From Streptomyces sp. CB02414 (GTDB lineage: Bacteria; Actinomycetota; Actinomycetes; Streptomycetales; Streptomycetaceae): a stretch of DNA of 64,000 nt. The translations under genes and the position numbers were made by a program. Where the stretch lies: NCBI RefSeq assembly GCF_001905385.1, contig NZ_LIPF01000007.1, positions 1-64,000 of the forward strand, given 5' to 3'. Shown in pieces: positions 16,796-25,701 of this stretch (within the stretch, counting starts at the first letter, position 1; every line of letters starts with the position of its first letter). The notes beneath the pieces were generated by a model, which searched no databases, had not been told where the DNA came from, and saw only the letters and a program-made list of their open reading frames with translations.

Positions 16796-18363
16796 TACTC
16801 CCCCTCGTCTGCGTGCTCAGCGACGTCGCTTCCGGCGGTGTACGTGTCCTTGACCTTGACCTCGGTAACAGCTCGGCCTTCGGCGAAGACACGGCGCCAG
16901 TCACCGATGACGTGAAGTTCGTCGGTGCCCATCGCCCGGACGACGGCCAGGCCCTCGTCATGGGCCTTGAGCGCCTTGAGCCACAGATTGGCGAAGGCCT
17001 GGCTGCGGATGAGGTGCATCCAGTCCGGCCGGTAGAGCTCCCGGTTGTAGTTCGACTCCCCCATCGTGGAGACGAACTTCGAGTACATCGCCTTCACGTA
17101 CTCCAGCGTCACCGTGTCGCCCTGCTCGATCGCCGTGTCGCGGGCGTCCTTCAGGGCGATGCGGAACTTCTCCAGCAGGTTCTCCGTGGCCCCGGAGGTG
17201 TACGACTCGTGGATCTGAGGAGGGTCGCACAGCTGGTGCTTGGGGCCGGACAGGCGCAGCAAGAGGCGGAGCGTCGGCTCGGTGACCCACAGGGGACCGG
17301 GCTCGTCCCGCTGGCCGATCGGGTTGGGCAGCACCGCCTCGTGCTCCCACTCGGGCGGGGTGATCAGGTGGACTCCGGAGCGGCGGCGGTCGTGGGCGAG
17401 GCCGGTGGAGTGCTCGAGCTGGCCCAGGGGGAGGTGCGTCTTAAGGGCGGAGAGGTAGGCGCCGTTGATGTCGAGCGCGGTCACCTGATGCCGGCCGGGC
17501 GGGAGTTCGTGACGGGTCCACTTGGGGCGGGCTTCCCAGATCTGGTCCGCGCCGCGCGCGGTCTGCTTCTTGAGGATGTCGGGGATCCAGGGGTGCGCGA
17601 TCATGTCGTAGCGGGCGCCCTTACGGGTCTCGTCCAGCAGTCGCATCGCGTCCGGGATGGCCCGCTTCACCAGCGCCGCCGTGGCTGCGTCGACATCGCC
17701 CTGGTGCTCGGCGAGCGCGCCCTGCACGGCCTCGCGGATCAGGTCGACCGGGCCGGACGTCTCCTGGAACGCGTGGCGGGCTGGGCCCTTGGAACGCTCC
17801 GTCGCACGCGCCGGACGTGTCGTGCGCAGCGGCGCCTTCGAGGTGTGCGTGGTGGGCTGTCCGGCTAGCGGGGCAGCTGGGGCCCCGGTGGCGGTGGGCT
17901 GGCAGTCGGCCGGGGTCAGGTGCTGAGCGAACCCCGCCACGCGTTGTCCGGCGGGACGGCCGCACAGCACACAGGGCTCAGGGGCGACGAGCAGCTCCAC
18001 GTCGTCCCCTTCCTCGTCCTGGCCGAGGTCGAGCGAAGACAAAGGGGTGACAGTCGCGGCCGTGCCTGACGCGACGGGCTGCTCCGCAGCCGGCGCCGCC
18101 TCGGTCTCGGTCTCGCTCTCGGTGGCGAGCTTGGCGTTCAGCCCGTCCAGCAGGTAGGCGTATTTGGTGCGGATCTCGCCGGCCGGGTCCCGGCCGCTTT
18201 CCCATCCGCTGAGGGTTGAGGGGCTCACGCCGAGCGCGCGTGCCACCTGCGCCTTGGACAGCCGAGCCCGCTCCCGCAGCTCGCGGCGCACGTGGCAGGG
18301 CGGGAGTTCGGCCTGGGGGCCGACGGCGTCAAGTAGCGAGTCGATCGCGTCGAAGTCGCTCAC
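16795..18363 (-). CDS. Tap-like protein: XRE HTH fused to a family-B polymerase-like palm
   Basis: A 522-residue protein beginning at GTG 18363, inside the upstream stop (GTGA). It has an XRE-type HTH at ~30-75, an acidic linker, a possible zinc knuckle (CVLC...H...C, ~130-155), then a C-terminal ~300-residue domain. That domain shows three blocks in the order and spacing of protein-primed family-B polymerases: DINGAYLSALK (motif A, Asp298), YVKAMYSKFVSTMG (motif B, Lys424, compare KxxxNSxYGKFA) and AMGTDELHVIG (motif C, Asp481, compare DTDS). In motif C the first Asp is Gly and the Ser is Glu. The gene precedes the Tpg-like gene, as tap precedes tpg. The HTH call is firm; the polymerase relation is my reading by eye. 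Confidence 0.55.
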   Translation of the reverse strand: MSDFDAIDSLLDAVGPQAELPPCHVRRELRERARLSKAQVARALGVSPSTLSGWESGRDPAGEIRTKYAYLLDGLNAKLATESETETEAAPAAEQPVASGTAATVTPLSSLDLGQDEEGDDVELLVAPEPCVLCGRPAGQRVAGFAQHLTPADCQPTATGAPAAPLAGQPTTHTSKAPLRTTRPARATERSKGPARHAFQETSGPVDLIREAVQGALAEHQGDVDAATAALVKRAIPDAMRLLDETRKGARYDMIAHPWIPDILKKQTARGADQIWEARPKWTRHELPPGRHQVTALDINGAYLSALKTHLPLGQLEHSTGLAHDRRRSGVHLITPPEWEHEAVLPNPIGQRDEPGPLWVTEPTLRLLLRLSGPKHQLCDPPQIHESYTSGATENLLEKFRIALKDARDTAIEQGDTVTLEYVKAMYSKFVSTMGESNYNRELYRPDWMHLIRSQAFANLWLKALKAHDEGLAVVRAMGTDELHVIGDWRRVFAEGRAVTEVKVKDTYTAGSDVAEHADEGE

Positions 18364-18647
18364 CGGCCCGTCCCCCTTGCTTCGGTCCGCGCGGTACGGC
18401 GCCTGTCGGCGGGCAGCGCCTCGCACGCTCTGGTCGGACCCGCCAGGAGATCCAGCGCGCCGATGCCGTAGTGCTCGGCCAGGACGTCGACGTCGCGCAG
18501 GCTCCAGGAGATGGTGCCCGACTGCCGGCGCGACACCTGTGTCTGCGTCAGTCCCAGCACCCCTGCGACCGACCGCTGCGATTCACCCGTTACCTGCATC
18601 AACGCGGCCACCGTCAGCCGCAGCGACTCCTCCAAGCGCAATCCCAT
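18360..18647 (-). CDS. Small XRE-family HTH regulator heading the tap/tpg-like operon
   Basis: A 95-residue protein with a HTH at ~12-60 (MQVTGESQRSVAGVLGLTQTQVSRRQSG) and an Arg-rich tail. Its stop overlaps the start of the Tap-like gene (GTGA). Likely an autoregulator of this three-gene operon, since inverted repeats lie just upstream. The start ATG is at 18647; the ribosome-binding site is weak. Confidence 0.65.
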   Translation of the reverse strand: MGLRLEESLRLTVAALMQVTGESQRSVAGVLGLTQTQVSRRQSGTISWSLRDVDVLAEHYGIGALDLLAGPTRACEALPADRRRTARTEARGTGR

Positions 18648-18683
18648 GCCACCATCTTACCTGAATCCATGCAACTTCCGCAT

Positions 18684-18721
18684 CTGCATCAGCTTTTCAC
18701 TATCGTCAATGCAGAAAAGCT
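18684..18721. promoter_or_regulatory. Inverted repeats upstream of the tap/tpg-like operon
   Basis: Two nested inverted repeats sit in AT-rich DNA: CTGCAT (18684-18689) with ATGCAG (18709-18714), and AGCTTTTC (18691-18698) with GAAAAGCT (18714-18721). They lie 37-75 bases upstream of the small XRE gene, in the position of a promoter-operator. Confidence 0.5.
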
Positions 18722-18765
18722 TTCAGCGTTCTGAGGGAGCTGAAGGTTCTCGGGCACCCGGTGTG

Positions 18766-19167
18766 TCAGCGATCCATGCCGCCGGGATCACGCGGAAGCC
18801 GTCGGGCCGCGCGCCGGGCTTCCCGATTCGCCTGGCGCGCCTGTTCCACCGCACGATCGGACAGGCACCGCGGGCACACGAGGTCCACGACACGGCGGTG
18901 CAGGGCCCGGCGCAGCCGGAGCCCGGGCGGTGGCGGCCACCCACGGCAGTGGCGGCGCACCGTACGCACTCCAGTGCCCAAGAGCGCGGCGACCAGGGAG
19001 GCGTTGCCGGCGTAGTTGGCCAGGAGGAACGCCATCTGCGCCTGGTGGCCGGCCGGGAACCGGGCCGCGAACTCGCTGAGCTCCTCGGCCTGGAGGAGGG
19101 TGTCGTGGCGTTCGCAGCGCGGCGTCTTCTTGTTGTTCCGGGCGATGCCCGGCGAGCTGATGTCCAT
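18766..19167 (-). CDS. Hypothetical HTH-like basic protein
   Basis: A 133-residue protein with a central helix-turn-helix-like segment (NASLVAALLGTGVRTVRRH) and an Arg-rich C-terminal half including a CPRC motif. The coding region contains a 47-bp sequence repeated exactly at 32002-32048. No known family; the Arg/Ala-rich tail suggests nucleic-acid binding. The ATG at 19167 has only a weak ribosome-binding site. Confidence 0.45.
   Translation of the reverse strand: MDISSPGIARNNKKTPRCERHDTLLQAEELSEFAARFPAGHQAQMAFLLANYAGNASLVAALLGTGVRTVRRHCRGWPPPPGLRLRRALHRRVVDLVCPRCLSDRAVEQARQANREARRAARRLPRDPGGMDR
18912..18958. repeat. 47-bp exact direct repeat, copy 1
   Basis: Identical to 32002-32048 in the same orientation. 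On the minus strand both encode RRHCRGWPPPPGLRL. Here it lies inside the small HTH-like gene. Confidence 0.9.
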
Positions 19168-19585
19168 AGCTCAAGAAGCCTGCCGGGGGCTGTCTGTGGA
19201 CAGCGGGCTGCCATTGAGGGCTTCTCGCCTGCGCCGTCACCGACAGAGGCAGCCGCCCGTCCCTTGCAATCCGTAACGCTGCTCCCCGTGCATCTTCCCG
19301 GCGGAGGCTCCAAAGGCCCGGAACCCGCCCTGGGCATCACCGCGGTGGCTGAGGATATGAGAGACGCACGGCAGGTGGGCCGCAGCTCCCGGCCTACGGC
19401 GGCAGGAGTCAGATCCGGTCATGTTGTTTCGAGGCAGAGTGAGACGCCCTGAGACGCAGGGAGACACCGACGGACACCCAAGAACGCCACTGAACGACAA
19501 CGACCGCCAACACCCCTGGCCAGAAGTGTCCGAGACGGGACACCGGGTTGTTTCGACCTTGAGGAGGGGAGCAACACTTGCCGTT

Positions 19586-20086
19586 ATGCCGAGCTTTCAG
19601 CAGAGGAAGGCCGTGGGCGACGCGCACGAAAAACGTGTCGCTGAGGAACTCGCCCTGCGCGGATGGGACGTCAGCCCCTGGGGCCAGGGCGTGCTGACCG
19701 AAGCGGTGCGAGTCGCCCTGCGGGGCACCGGGAGTTCGCTGCGGTGGACACCCGATCTGGTGGCTGCCAAGGACCGGCAGGTGTTTCTGATCGACTGCAA
19801 GAGCCGCATGACCAGCCGCATCACCCAGCGCCATGCGGTGGAACGGGCCGCCGTCATGGCGCACCTCCAGCTCGCCGCATGGACCCAGCTGCCGATCTGC
19901 TACGTCTTCGACAACCTCGACGTCCTCACTCCCCTGGACGTCCTGATGCTGGGCCGCACAGGTCCGCAACCTGTCGCAGGCTCAGGCTCCCCCTACCACC
20001 TGGTGCCCACGAGACGCTCCCTCGCATTCGACGATGTGTTCGGAACCACGCAGCAGCTACACACCCCCGAACTCGGCGCCGCCTGA
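19586..20086 (+). CDS. PD-(D/E)XK-type nuclease
   Basis: A 166-residue protein with the restriction-endonuclease-like core: Glu in GDAHEKRVAEEL, Asp in RWTPDLVA and the IDCK motif (Asp-x-Lys), about 16 residues apart. This is the layout of Holliday-junction-resolvase-like and VRR-NUC-type nucleases. Such stand-alone nucleases are frequent in Streptomyces arms and plasmids. I used the ATG at 19586; a strong GAGGAGGGGA lies 15 bases upstream, a longer spacing than usual. The neighbours give no operon context. Confidence 0.65.
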   Translation: MPSFQQRKAVGDAHEKRVAEELALRGWDVSPWGQGVLTEAVRVALRGTGSSLRWTPDLVAAKDRQVFLIDCKSRMTSRITQRHAVERAAVMAHLQLAAWTQLPICYVFDNLDVLTPLDVLMLGRTGPQPVAGSGSPYHLVPTRRSLAFDDVFGTTQQLHTPELGAA

Positions 20087-20584
20087 CCCGGTCAGCATGC
20101 AGCTGCCAGCCAGGGCGCCCCGTCTCCTGCGCCGTGCCCATCACACCCGAGCGGTTCACCACTCGGCCCGCCGCAGCAGACCAGATGGATCAGGCCGGCG
20201 AAGGCAGTGGGCCGCCTGGTGGTCAGGGAACGGCACGGGGCGGCAGCACCCAGCAGTTCCCAGCCCGGCCTGAGGTCCCCTCACAGCTGGACGACCCCCT
20301 GCCTTGCTCTCCGCTCTCACCCACAAGGATTCGCGTGGTTCACGTGTCCAGAGGCGCGACAGGCTGGTCCCTGCTGTTGCTTGCACCCACCGTGCCGGTC
20401 CACCGGCTCACCGCTCGCGCGGCTCATGGGAAATGTGGAACCAGTTGCATAATGACGACAATTGACCACGTGCGCACATGGTCGGGCAAAGATCGGTCCC
20501 TTCTCGTTCACAGTCGCCGGGCAGCGCCGTGCGGACGCTAACGTCCCCCGGAGTGCGCACTGCTGCGGGAGGCTGGCCGTCATA
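20087..20584. other. Intergenic region, nothing recognised
   Basis: About 500 bases between the nuclease gene and the coiled-coil protein gene. Open frames here have no ribosome-binding site or domain. The segment near 20,440-20,500 is AT-richer and may carry the promoter of the next gene. Confidence 0.4.
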
Positions 20585-21136
20585 GTGGAAGCGACCCCGG
20601 AACTTCTCACCCTCAGAACGAACTACGCGGCCAAGATCGATGCCGACCTGGAGCTCGTCGAAAAAGACCGCGAGCGTGTCCGTACGGAAATCGACGCGTT
20701 GCAGGATCAGCTGCACACCCTGGAGGGCAACCACGCCCTGCTGCTGAGCATGCGGGAGGCCCTGTCCGGTCACTCCCCCGCCGCCTGCCCCGAACCAGGG
20801 CCGGACCGTGCAGCCACGACCGGCAGCGGTCCTGCCGCTGCGCCCGTGTCCGACGGTGTGCCCCGCACACGGACGACGGTGCCGCTCCTGGTGGTCGCCG
20901 GGATGCCGGCCTGGGCGAAGCGGATGACTCCGCTGGACTCGGAGACCCCGGCCCGCTCGAAGATGGCTGTCGACCGGCTGATTGCGCGGCGCGAGGTGCA
21001 CCTGCGGGAGAAGACGCTGGGGCGCACGCTGTACGAGACCTGCGCGCGGGCAGAGGAGATCCTCAGCGTCAACATAGAGGATCTGGACCTCGCCGGTCGC
21101 CGCTGCCGGGGAGTCTCTGGTCAGGCCGGGCCATGA
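20585..21136 (+). CDS. Coiled-coil protein of unknown function
   Basis: A 183-residue protein from a GTG at 20585. Residues ~8-55 form a strong coiled coil (AKIDADLELVEKDRERVRTE and onward). A Pro/Ala-rich linker follows, then a basic C-terminal domain (~105-180) with a helix-rich pattern that might bind DNA. A longer frame starts at 20462, but its N terminus reads as non-coding. The 3' end overlaps the convergent hydrolase gene by 16 bases. Confidence 0.5.
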   Translation: MEATPELLTLRTNYAAKIDADLELVEKDRERVRTEIDALQDQLHTLEGNHALLLSMREALSGHSPAACPEPGPDRAATTGSGPAAAPVSDGVPRTRTTVPLLVVAGMPAWAKRMTPLDSETPARSKMAVDRLIARREVHLREKTLGRTLYETCARAEEILSVNIEDLDLAGRRCRGVSGQAGP

Positions 21137-21936
21137 GCCGATGTCCGGAGGAAGTCCAGCAGGACGCGGTTGAAGCATTCTGGCTGCTCAGCGCCGGGGA
21201 GGTGCCCGGCACCATCGATGACGCTCAGTACGGAGTGCGGGGCGAGGTGGCTGATGGCTTCGGCGACTGTGACCGGTGTGTAGACGTCATCGGCGCCGAC
21301 GACGATCAGCACCGGGCATCGCACGGCGGCGAGCGTGTCACGGTAGTCAGGGCGCTCGGCCCGGCCCCGCAGGGCAGCCGCGGCACCACGGGGGTCGGTG
21401 GCGCGCATCATGCCGAGGACGTGTGCGGCGACGGCCGGCAGTGCGGTGACGTTGTAGGCGGCCAGCATCTTGTCGATGACGTCGTCCGCGTAGTCAGCCA
21501 TGCCGTTGGCGAGCAAGCGGTCGGCCAGGTGGTTGCGAAATGTCTTGCCGTCGGGTGTCTCAGCGGATGCCGAGGTGTCCGACAGGACGAGAGCACGTAT
21601 GCGACGGGCGTAGCGGCGGTGCATCTCCATGGCGATCTGCCCTCCCATCGAGACGCCGCCGATCACGGCCTGATCGATGGCGAGCAGGTCCAAGAGGCCG
21701 ATGAGGTCGTCTGCGAAGTCGGACAGATACACCGTTCCGGGAGTGACGTCGCTGTCGCCGTATCCGCGCAGGTCCGGGGTGATGACGCGGTAACCGGCCC
21801 CGGCCAGCGCTTTGCTCTGCAGGGCCCACAGCGTGCGGTTGAAGGGGTGCCCGTGGATCAGTAGAACCGCCGGCCCCGTCACGGGGCCGTAGTCGTCGTA
21901 GTGGAGCGTGGCTCCGTTCACCGTTGCGTGGCTCAT
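21121..21936 (-). CDS. Alpha/beta-fold hydrolase
   Basis: A 271-residue enzyme with the full alpha/beta-hydrolase pattern: oxyanion HGHPF motif, DLRGYGDSD, nucleophile elbow GGVSMGG (Ser), acid in VVGADD, and catalytic His in GAGHLPGAEQPE. Likely a lactonase, esterase or haloperoxidase-like enzyme; the substrate is unknown. The ATG at 21936 has AAGGAGG five bases upstream. It is divergent from a MarR gene with a palindromic operator between them, so it is probably repressed by that MarR protein. Confidence 0.85.
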   Translation of the reverse strand: MSHATVNGATLHYDDYGPVTGPAVLLIHGHPFNRTLWALQSKALAGAGYRVITPDLRGYGDSDVTPGTVYLSDFADDLIGLLDLLAIDQAVIGGVSMGGQIAMEMHRRYARRIRALVLSDTSASAETPDGKTFRNHLADRLLANGMADYADDVIDKMLAAYNVTALPAVAAHVLGMMRATDPRGAAAALRGRAERPDYRDTLAAVRCPVLIVVGADDVYTPVTVAEAISHLAPHSVLSVIDGAGHLPGAEQPECFNRVLLDFLRTSAHGPA

Positions 21937-21989
21937 CGAGCCTCCTTGTGTGGGTTGTTGGGGCTTTCGCGGCACAGTACGACCCTGGC

Positions 21990-22009
21990 ATTTGCTTCGC
22001 CAAGCAAAT
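21990..22009. promoter_or_regulatory. Perfect palindromic operator between hydrolase and MarR genes
   Basis: ATTTGCTT (21990-21997), CGCC, AAGCAAAT (22002-22009): an 8-bp perfect inverted repeat in the 84-base divergent spacer. This size and placement is typical of MarR-family operators controlling both directions. Confidence 0.75.
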
Positions 22010-22023
22010 AGAGTGCTGACGTG

Positions 22024-22545
22024 ATGTCTGAGCCACAGAGTTCCCGAGAGCCGCGTCCCGCCGACGATGCGCAGGACGACCGATGGTGCATGGCGGTACG
22101 ACTGCTGGAGCGCGTGGAGAAGCAGTTGGACGAGGCCCTGCAGCGCGAGCACGGCTTGCCGCTGTCGGAGTACCGGGCCATGTGTGCGCTGAGTCGTACG
22201 GAGACCGGCTCCGCCCTGCGGATGGGGGAGCTGGCCGATCGGATCGGGCTCAAGGACAGCACGGTGACGCGTCTGGTCGGCCGGTTGGAGGGCCGAGGAC
22301 TTGCGAAGCGATCGTCCGGGGCCGGTGACGGGCGGACGGTCACCACCAGCATCACGTCGGCGGGCAGGCTGCGTTACGCGGCGGTGACGCCCATGTACCG
22401 GGCTGCTCTCGGGGACGCTTTGGAGGACGCCCTGGCCAACGTGTACCTCCGCGATCTCGCCGCCTGGGTTCTGACGGGCGAGTCGGCCGTGCCAGGTGCG
22501 TCCGCTCTCCAGAACACGGACAGGGGTGCAGCTTCCACGCCCTGA
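22024..22545 (+). CDS. MarR-family transcriptional regulator
   Basis: A 173-residue winged-helix regulator. The recognition-helix region (MGELADRIGLKDSTVTRLVGRLEGRGLAKR) and the wing with a basic-Asp-Gly-Arg turn (SSGAGDGRTVTTSIT) are clear. It probably represses itself and the divergent hydrolase through the 21990-22009 palindrome, and may respond to a small phenolic or antibiotic-like ligand. The start is the ATG at 22024; a GTG one codon earlier is possible. The methyltransferase gene follows after 26 bases and may be co-transcribed. Confidence 0.85.
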   Translation: MSEPQSSREPRPADDAQDDRWCMAVRLLERVEKQLDEALQREHGLPLSEYRAMCALSRTETGSALRMGELADRIGLKDSTVTRLVGRLEGRGLAKRSSGAGDGRTVTTSITSAGRLRYAAVTPMYRAALGDALEDALANVYLRDLAAWVLTGESAVPGASALQNTDRGAASTP

Positions 22546-22571
22546 TCGATCCGTTTCATGAAAGGACATGT

Positions 22572-23336
22572 ATGGCCACCGCTGCCGATCATTACGAAAG
22601 CCTGCTCGCCGAGCACTACACCTGGATGCTCGGCGGCGACATCGAGGAAGCAGCGGCGGCACAAGCCGGCCTCTTCCGCGAGTTGGGGGTGACAGCACCG
22701 GTACAGGGGGGAGCCGCCGCCGTGGACCTCGGCTGCGGCCCGGGCCCGCAGACTCTCGCCCTGGCGTCTCTCGGTTTCGCTTCCGTGACCGCGGTGGACA
22801 CCAGCGCACGTCTCCTGGAAGAGCTGACGGGGTTTGCCAGGCACTCCGGTCACGCCCAGGCCGTCCGCACCGTGCACCAGGACCTCCGCGGGGCCCTGCC
22901 TCGTCTCGCTTCCCCGGACTCTCTCGCCGTCGTCGCGTGCATGGGCGACACCCTCCCGCACCTGCCCAGCAGCCAGGACGTGCAGGAACTGGTCACGGAC
23001 GTGGCCAAGGCACTGCACCCTGGGGGAAGCTTCGTGGCCACTTACCGGGACCTGACCCGCGAACTCCACGGTCCGGAGCGGTTCATCCCGGTCCGCAGCA
23101 CCGGTGACCGGATCCTCACCTGCTTCCTCGACTACCAGGGCGAGGACACCGTCCTGGTTCACGACCTGGTCCACACCCGCCATCCCGACGGTTGGAAGCT
23201 GAAGACCAGCAGCTACCCCAAGCTCCGTCTGTCTCCCCAGTGGCTCACCGATCAGTGCTGCGCGGCCGGACTCGACGTACGGCGCCACGCCGCCGGCCCT
23301 CGTGGTCTGTACGTCCTGCACGCCGTCAAGCAGTGA
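22572..23336 (+). CDS. Class I SAM-dependent methyltransferase
   Basis: A 254-residue Rossmann-fold methyltransferase. Motif I is VDLGCGPGP (~51-59), the acidic residue after strand 2 is in VTAVDTS, and a PGGSF post-motif III follows. The ATG at 22572 lies just after an AAAGGA-type site. Downstream of MarR with a short gap, so probably in the same stress or detoxification unit. Substrate unknown. Confidence 0.8.
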   Translation: MATAADHYESLLAEHYTWMLGGDIEEAAAAQAGLFRELGVTAPVQGGAAAVDLGCGPGPQTLALASLGFASVTAVDTSARLLEELTGFARHSGHAQAVRTVHQDLRGALPRLASPDSLAVVACMGDTLPHLPSSQDVQELVTDVAKALHPGGSFVATYRDLTRELHGPERFIPVRSTGDRILTCFLDYQGEDTVLVHDLVHTRHPDGWKLKTSSYPKLRLSPQWLTDQCCAAGLDVRRHAAGPRGLYVLHAVKQ

Positions 23337-23484
23337 CAAGGCTCCGGTCCGCCCACAGCAGCACGCCCTGAGGGCTGTCGCGTGCGGGTTCGTCTTCTCC
23401 CGGCGACCCCGCACGCCACCCCGGATCCCGCGTTCCCGCGCGTTTTTCCGACGCGTCACGGCAGCGGTGGGACGACCAGTCCAG

Positions 23485-23507
23485 GGGTTCTGGCTCGCAT
23501 TCCGTGA
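23485..23507 (+). repeat. ISL3 left inverted repeat
   Basis: Begins GGGTTCTGGCTCGCATTCCG. Its reverse complement matches 25702-25724 at 20 of 23 positions. Confidence 0.75.
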
Positions 23508-23605
23508 GACGGCACGCTGAGTGACGACTGACGCTCGGATCAACCTCCCGGAGGTTGCCTGAAAATGGTCAGTACCGACCGCGGGGTGGCCGACAGTTCA
23601 GCGTC

Positions 23606-25212
23606 GTGGAAGAGACATCGCTCCGACTGGAGGGGCTGTTGTTCCCGGCGATCGTGGACCTAGCGGTGCTGTCGGTGGACGTGAACAACGAAGCTGTACA
23701 CGTCGAGGCCCGCAGTACGGCGGCCGAGGCGGTGTGTCCGAGCTGCGGGAGCCATTCAAGCCGAATACACAGCTCCTACCTGCGCTTTCCCGCCGATTTC
23801 CCCAGCGCGGGGCGGCGAGTGGTTCTCTGCCTGCGGGTCCGCCGGTTCTTCTGCCGGAATGCTTCGTGCGGACGGCAGACGTTCGTCGAGCAGCTACCGG
23901 GCCTGACCCGGCGGCACAGCCGGTGGACCGACCGTCTACGTTCGACGCTGGCCGCGGTCGGGCCTCGCCCTCGCCGGCCGGGCCGGCGCCCGGATGGCAC
24001 GAGTCTTCGGGGTGTCCGTCAGCCGCAGCACGGTGTTGCGGCTGCTCACGGCCTTACCGGAGCCGGAGGCGCCCTCCCCACGGGTGGTCGGCGTCGATGA
24101 GTACGCGACGCGCAAGGGCCGCGTCTACGGCACCGTTCTGGTCGATTGCGAGACCCGTCGGCCGGTGGACCTGCTGCCCGACCGGGAGGCATCCAGCCTG
24201 GCCGAGTGGCTGGCGAAGCGCCCCGGGATCGAGGTGATCTGCCGGGACCGGGCTCCGTTCTTCGCGGAAGGCGCCACGGCCGGGGCACCCCAGGCGATCC
24301 AGGTCGCTGACCGGTGGCACCTGTGGCACAACCTCGGCGAGGCCGCCGAGCGGGCCGTCTCCCACCACCGCCAGTGCCTGCGCGTCCTCGTCCTCGAACC
24401 GGCCGGAAGGGGTACCGATGATCCCACTCCGCCCGAAGGGAGTACCCACCTCACCGTGGAGGAGCGACCGGTTCGCCAACCGCATCCGGGCCAGACACGC
24501 CACCGTCCACGCCCTGCTGGAAGCCGGCCACAGCCGCCGCTCCATCGGGCGTCGGCTCCATATGACCCACCGCACCGTCAAGAGCCTCGCTGACGCGGCC
24601 AGGCCGGAAGATCTCTTCCGCGGCCAGTGGCAGCGCAACCGAACCTCCGTCCTCGACGAGTACAAGCCCTATCTCGACGACCGCTGGAACCAGGGCTGCA
24701 CCAATGCCTGGAAGCTCTGGGAGGAGATCATCCCGCTCGGCTACCAGGGCAGTTACGGCATTGTCAGCGCCTACATCAGGAAGAAGCGCACCTCCCCCCG
24801 TCCGGTCACCGCACAGCCGCCGGCACCCCGCGTGGTGACCAGGTGGATCCTCAGCCGCCCGGAATCCCTCACCGAGAGCGAACAACTCCGGCTCAAGGCC
24901 GTCCTGGCCGACTGCCCCGAACTCGACGCCCTGACCGGTCACGTCCGGTCCTTCGCCCGGATGCTCACCGAGCGCCGGGGCGAGCAGCTCCCACAATGGC
25001 TCGACGCCGTCCGCCAGGACGACCTGCCCAGCCTCCACACTCTCGCGGCAGGCATCGACCGCGACCGCGACGCGGTCATCGCCGGACTCACTCTGCCCTG
25101 GAACTCCGGCGTCGTCGAAGGACACGTCAACTGAATCAAGATGCTCAAGCGCCAGATGTTCGGACGTGCCGGCCTCGCACTGCTCCGCAAGCGAGTCCTC
25201 CTCGCCCCATGA
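23606..25212 (+). pseudogene. ISL3-family transposase, frameshifted and with internal stop
   Basis: Starts at GTG 23606. The N-terminal zinc-binding domain (CPSCGSHSSRIHSSYLR...CRNASCGRQTF) is in one frame. Around 23,960 one extra G moves the catalytic DDE-type domain (VVGVDEYATRKGRVYGTVLVDC; RDRAPFFAEG; VADRWHLWHNL) to a second frame. Near 24,470 the reading moves again to the frame carrying FANRIRARHATVHALL and the C-terminal part. A TGA at 25132 interrupts the conserved C-terminal motif GHVN(R)IKMLKRQMFGRAG, whose frame then runs to 25212. Three lesions make this a dead transposase. Confidence 0.85.
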
Positions 25213-25273
25213 CCGATGCCAGAGGCGCCTGGAATCCTGCCTCCATCCGAGACAGCCATACCAGGAGCCATGC

Positions 25274-25690
25274 ATGGGAACGTGGGGAACCGGCCCGTTC
25301 GAGAGTGACCTCGCCGCAGACTTCGTCGATGAACTTGAGGGACTCACCCACCAGCAGGTTATCGACGTGCTTGGGCGGGCATTCCAACGAGTCACCAGCT
25401 CAGGAGCACGCATCGATGGCGGAGACGGCGCTGAAGCCGTTGCCGCTGGTGCCCTCGTCGCCAGCACCATCCCGGACAGCCTCATCGCGATCGATCCAGA
25501 TGACGGTCCAAGGGGACCGCTGCCCAAACTACCGGCATCACTCCACGCGTTGGCCAGGCTCGCACTGGACCGGGTACTCCAGGACGGATCAGAAATGGCG
25601 ACGGGGTGGGTGGACAGTGCCGACGCCGACCAGTGGCGCCAGGAAGTGCAACGGATCCTCCAGGCACTCGAAGAAGCAACTGGTCACTAA
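25274..25690 (+). CDS. DUF4259-domain protein (IS cargo)
   Basis: A 138-residue protein starting MGTWGTGPFESD, the typical DUF4259 N terminus. The ATG has AGGAG seven bases upstream. The gene ends 11 bases before the IS right inverted repeat, so it travels, or travelled, with the element. The family is small and acidic with no assigned function; some members sit near toxin-like genes. It is intact while the transposase is not. Confidence 0.75.
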   Translation: MGTWGTGPFESDLAADFVDELEGLTHQQVIDVLGRAFQRVTSSGARIDGGDGAEAVAAGALVASTIPDSLIAIDPDDGPRGPLPKLPASLHALARLALDRVLQDGSEMATGWVDSADADQWRQEVQRILQALEEATGH

Positions 25691-25701
25691 TCGTAACCGC
25701 G

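Noticed and set aside
21937..22809. N-terminal extension of the hydrolase frame to 562 residues
   Set aside because: It crosses the divergent MarR gene and operator. A strong ribosome-binding site fixes the hydrolase start at 21936.
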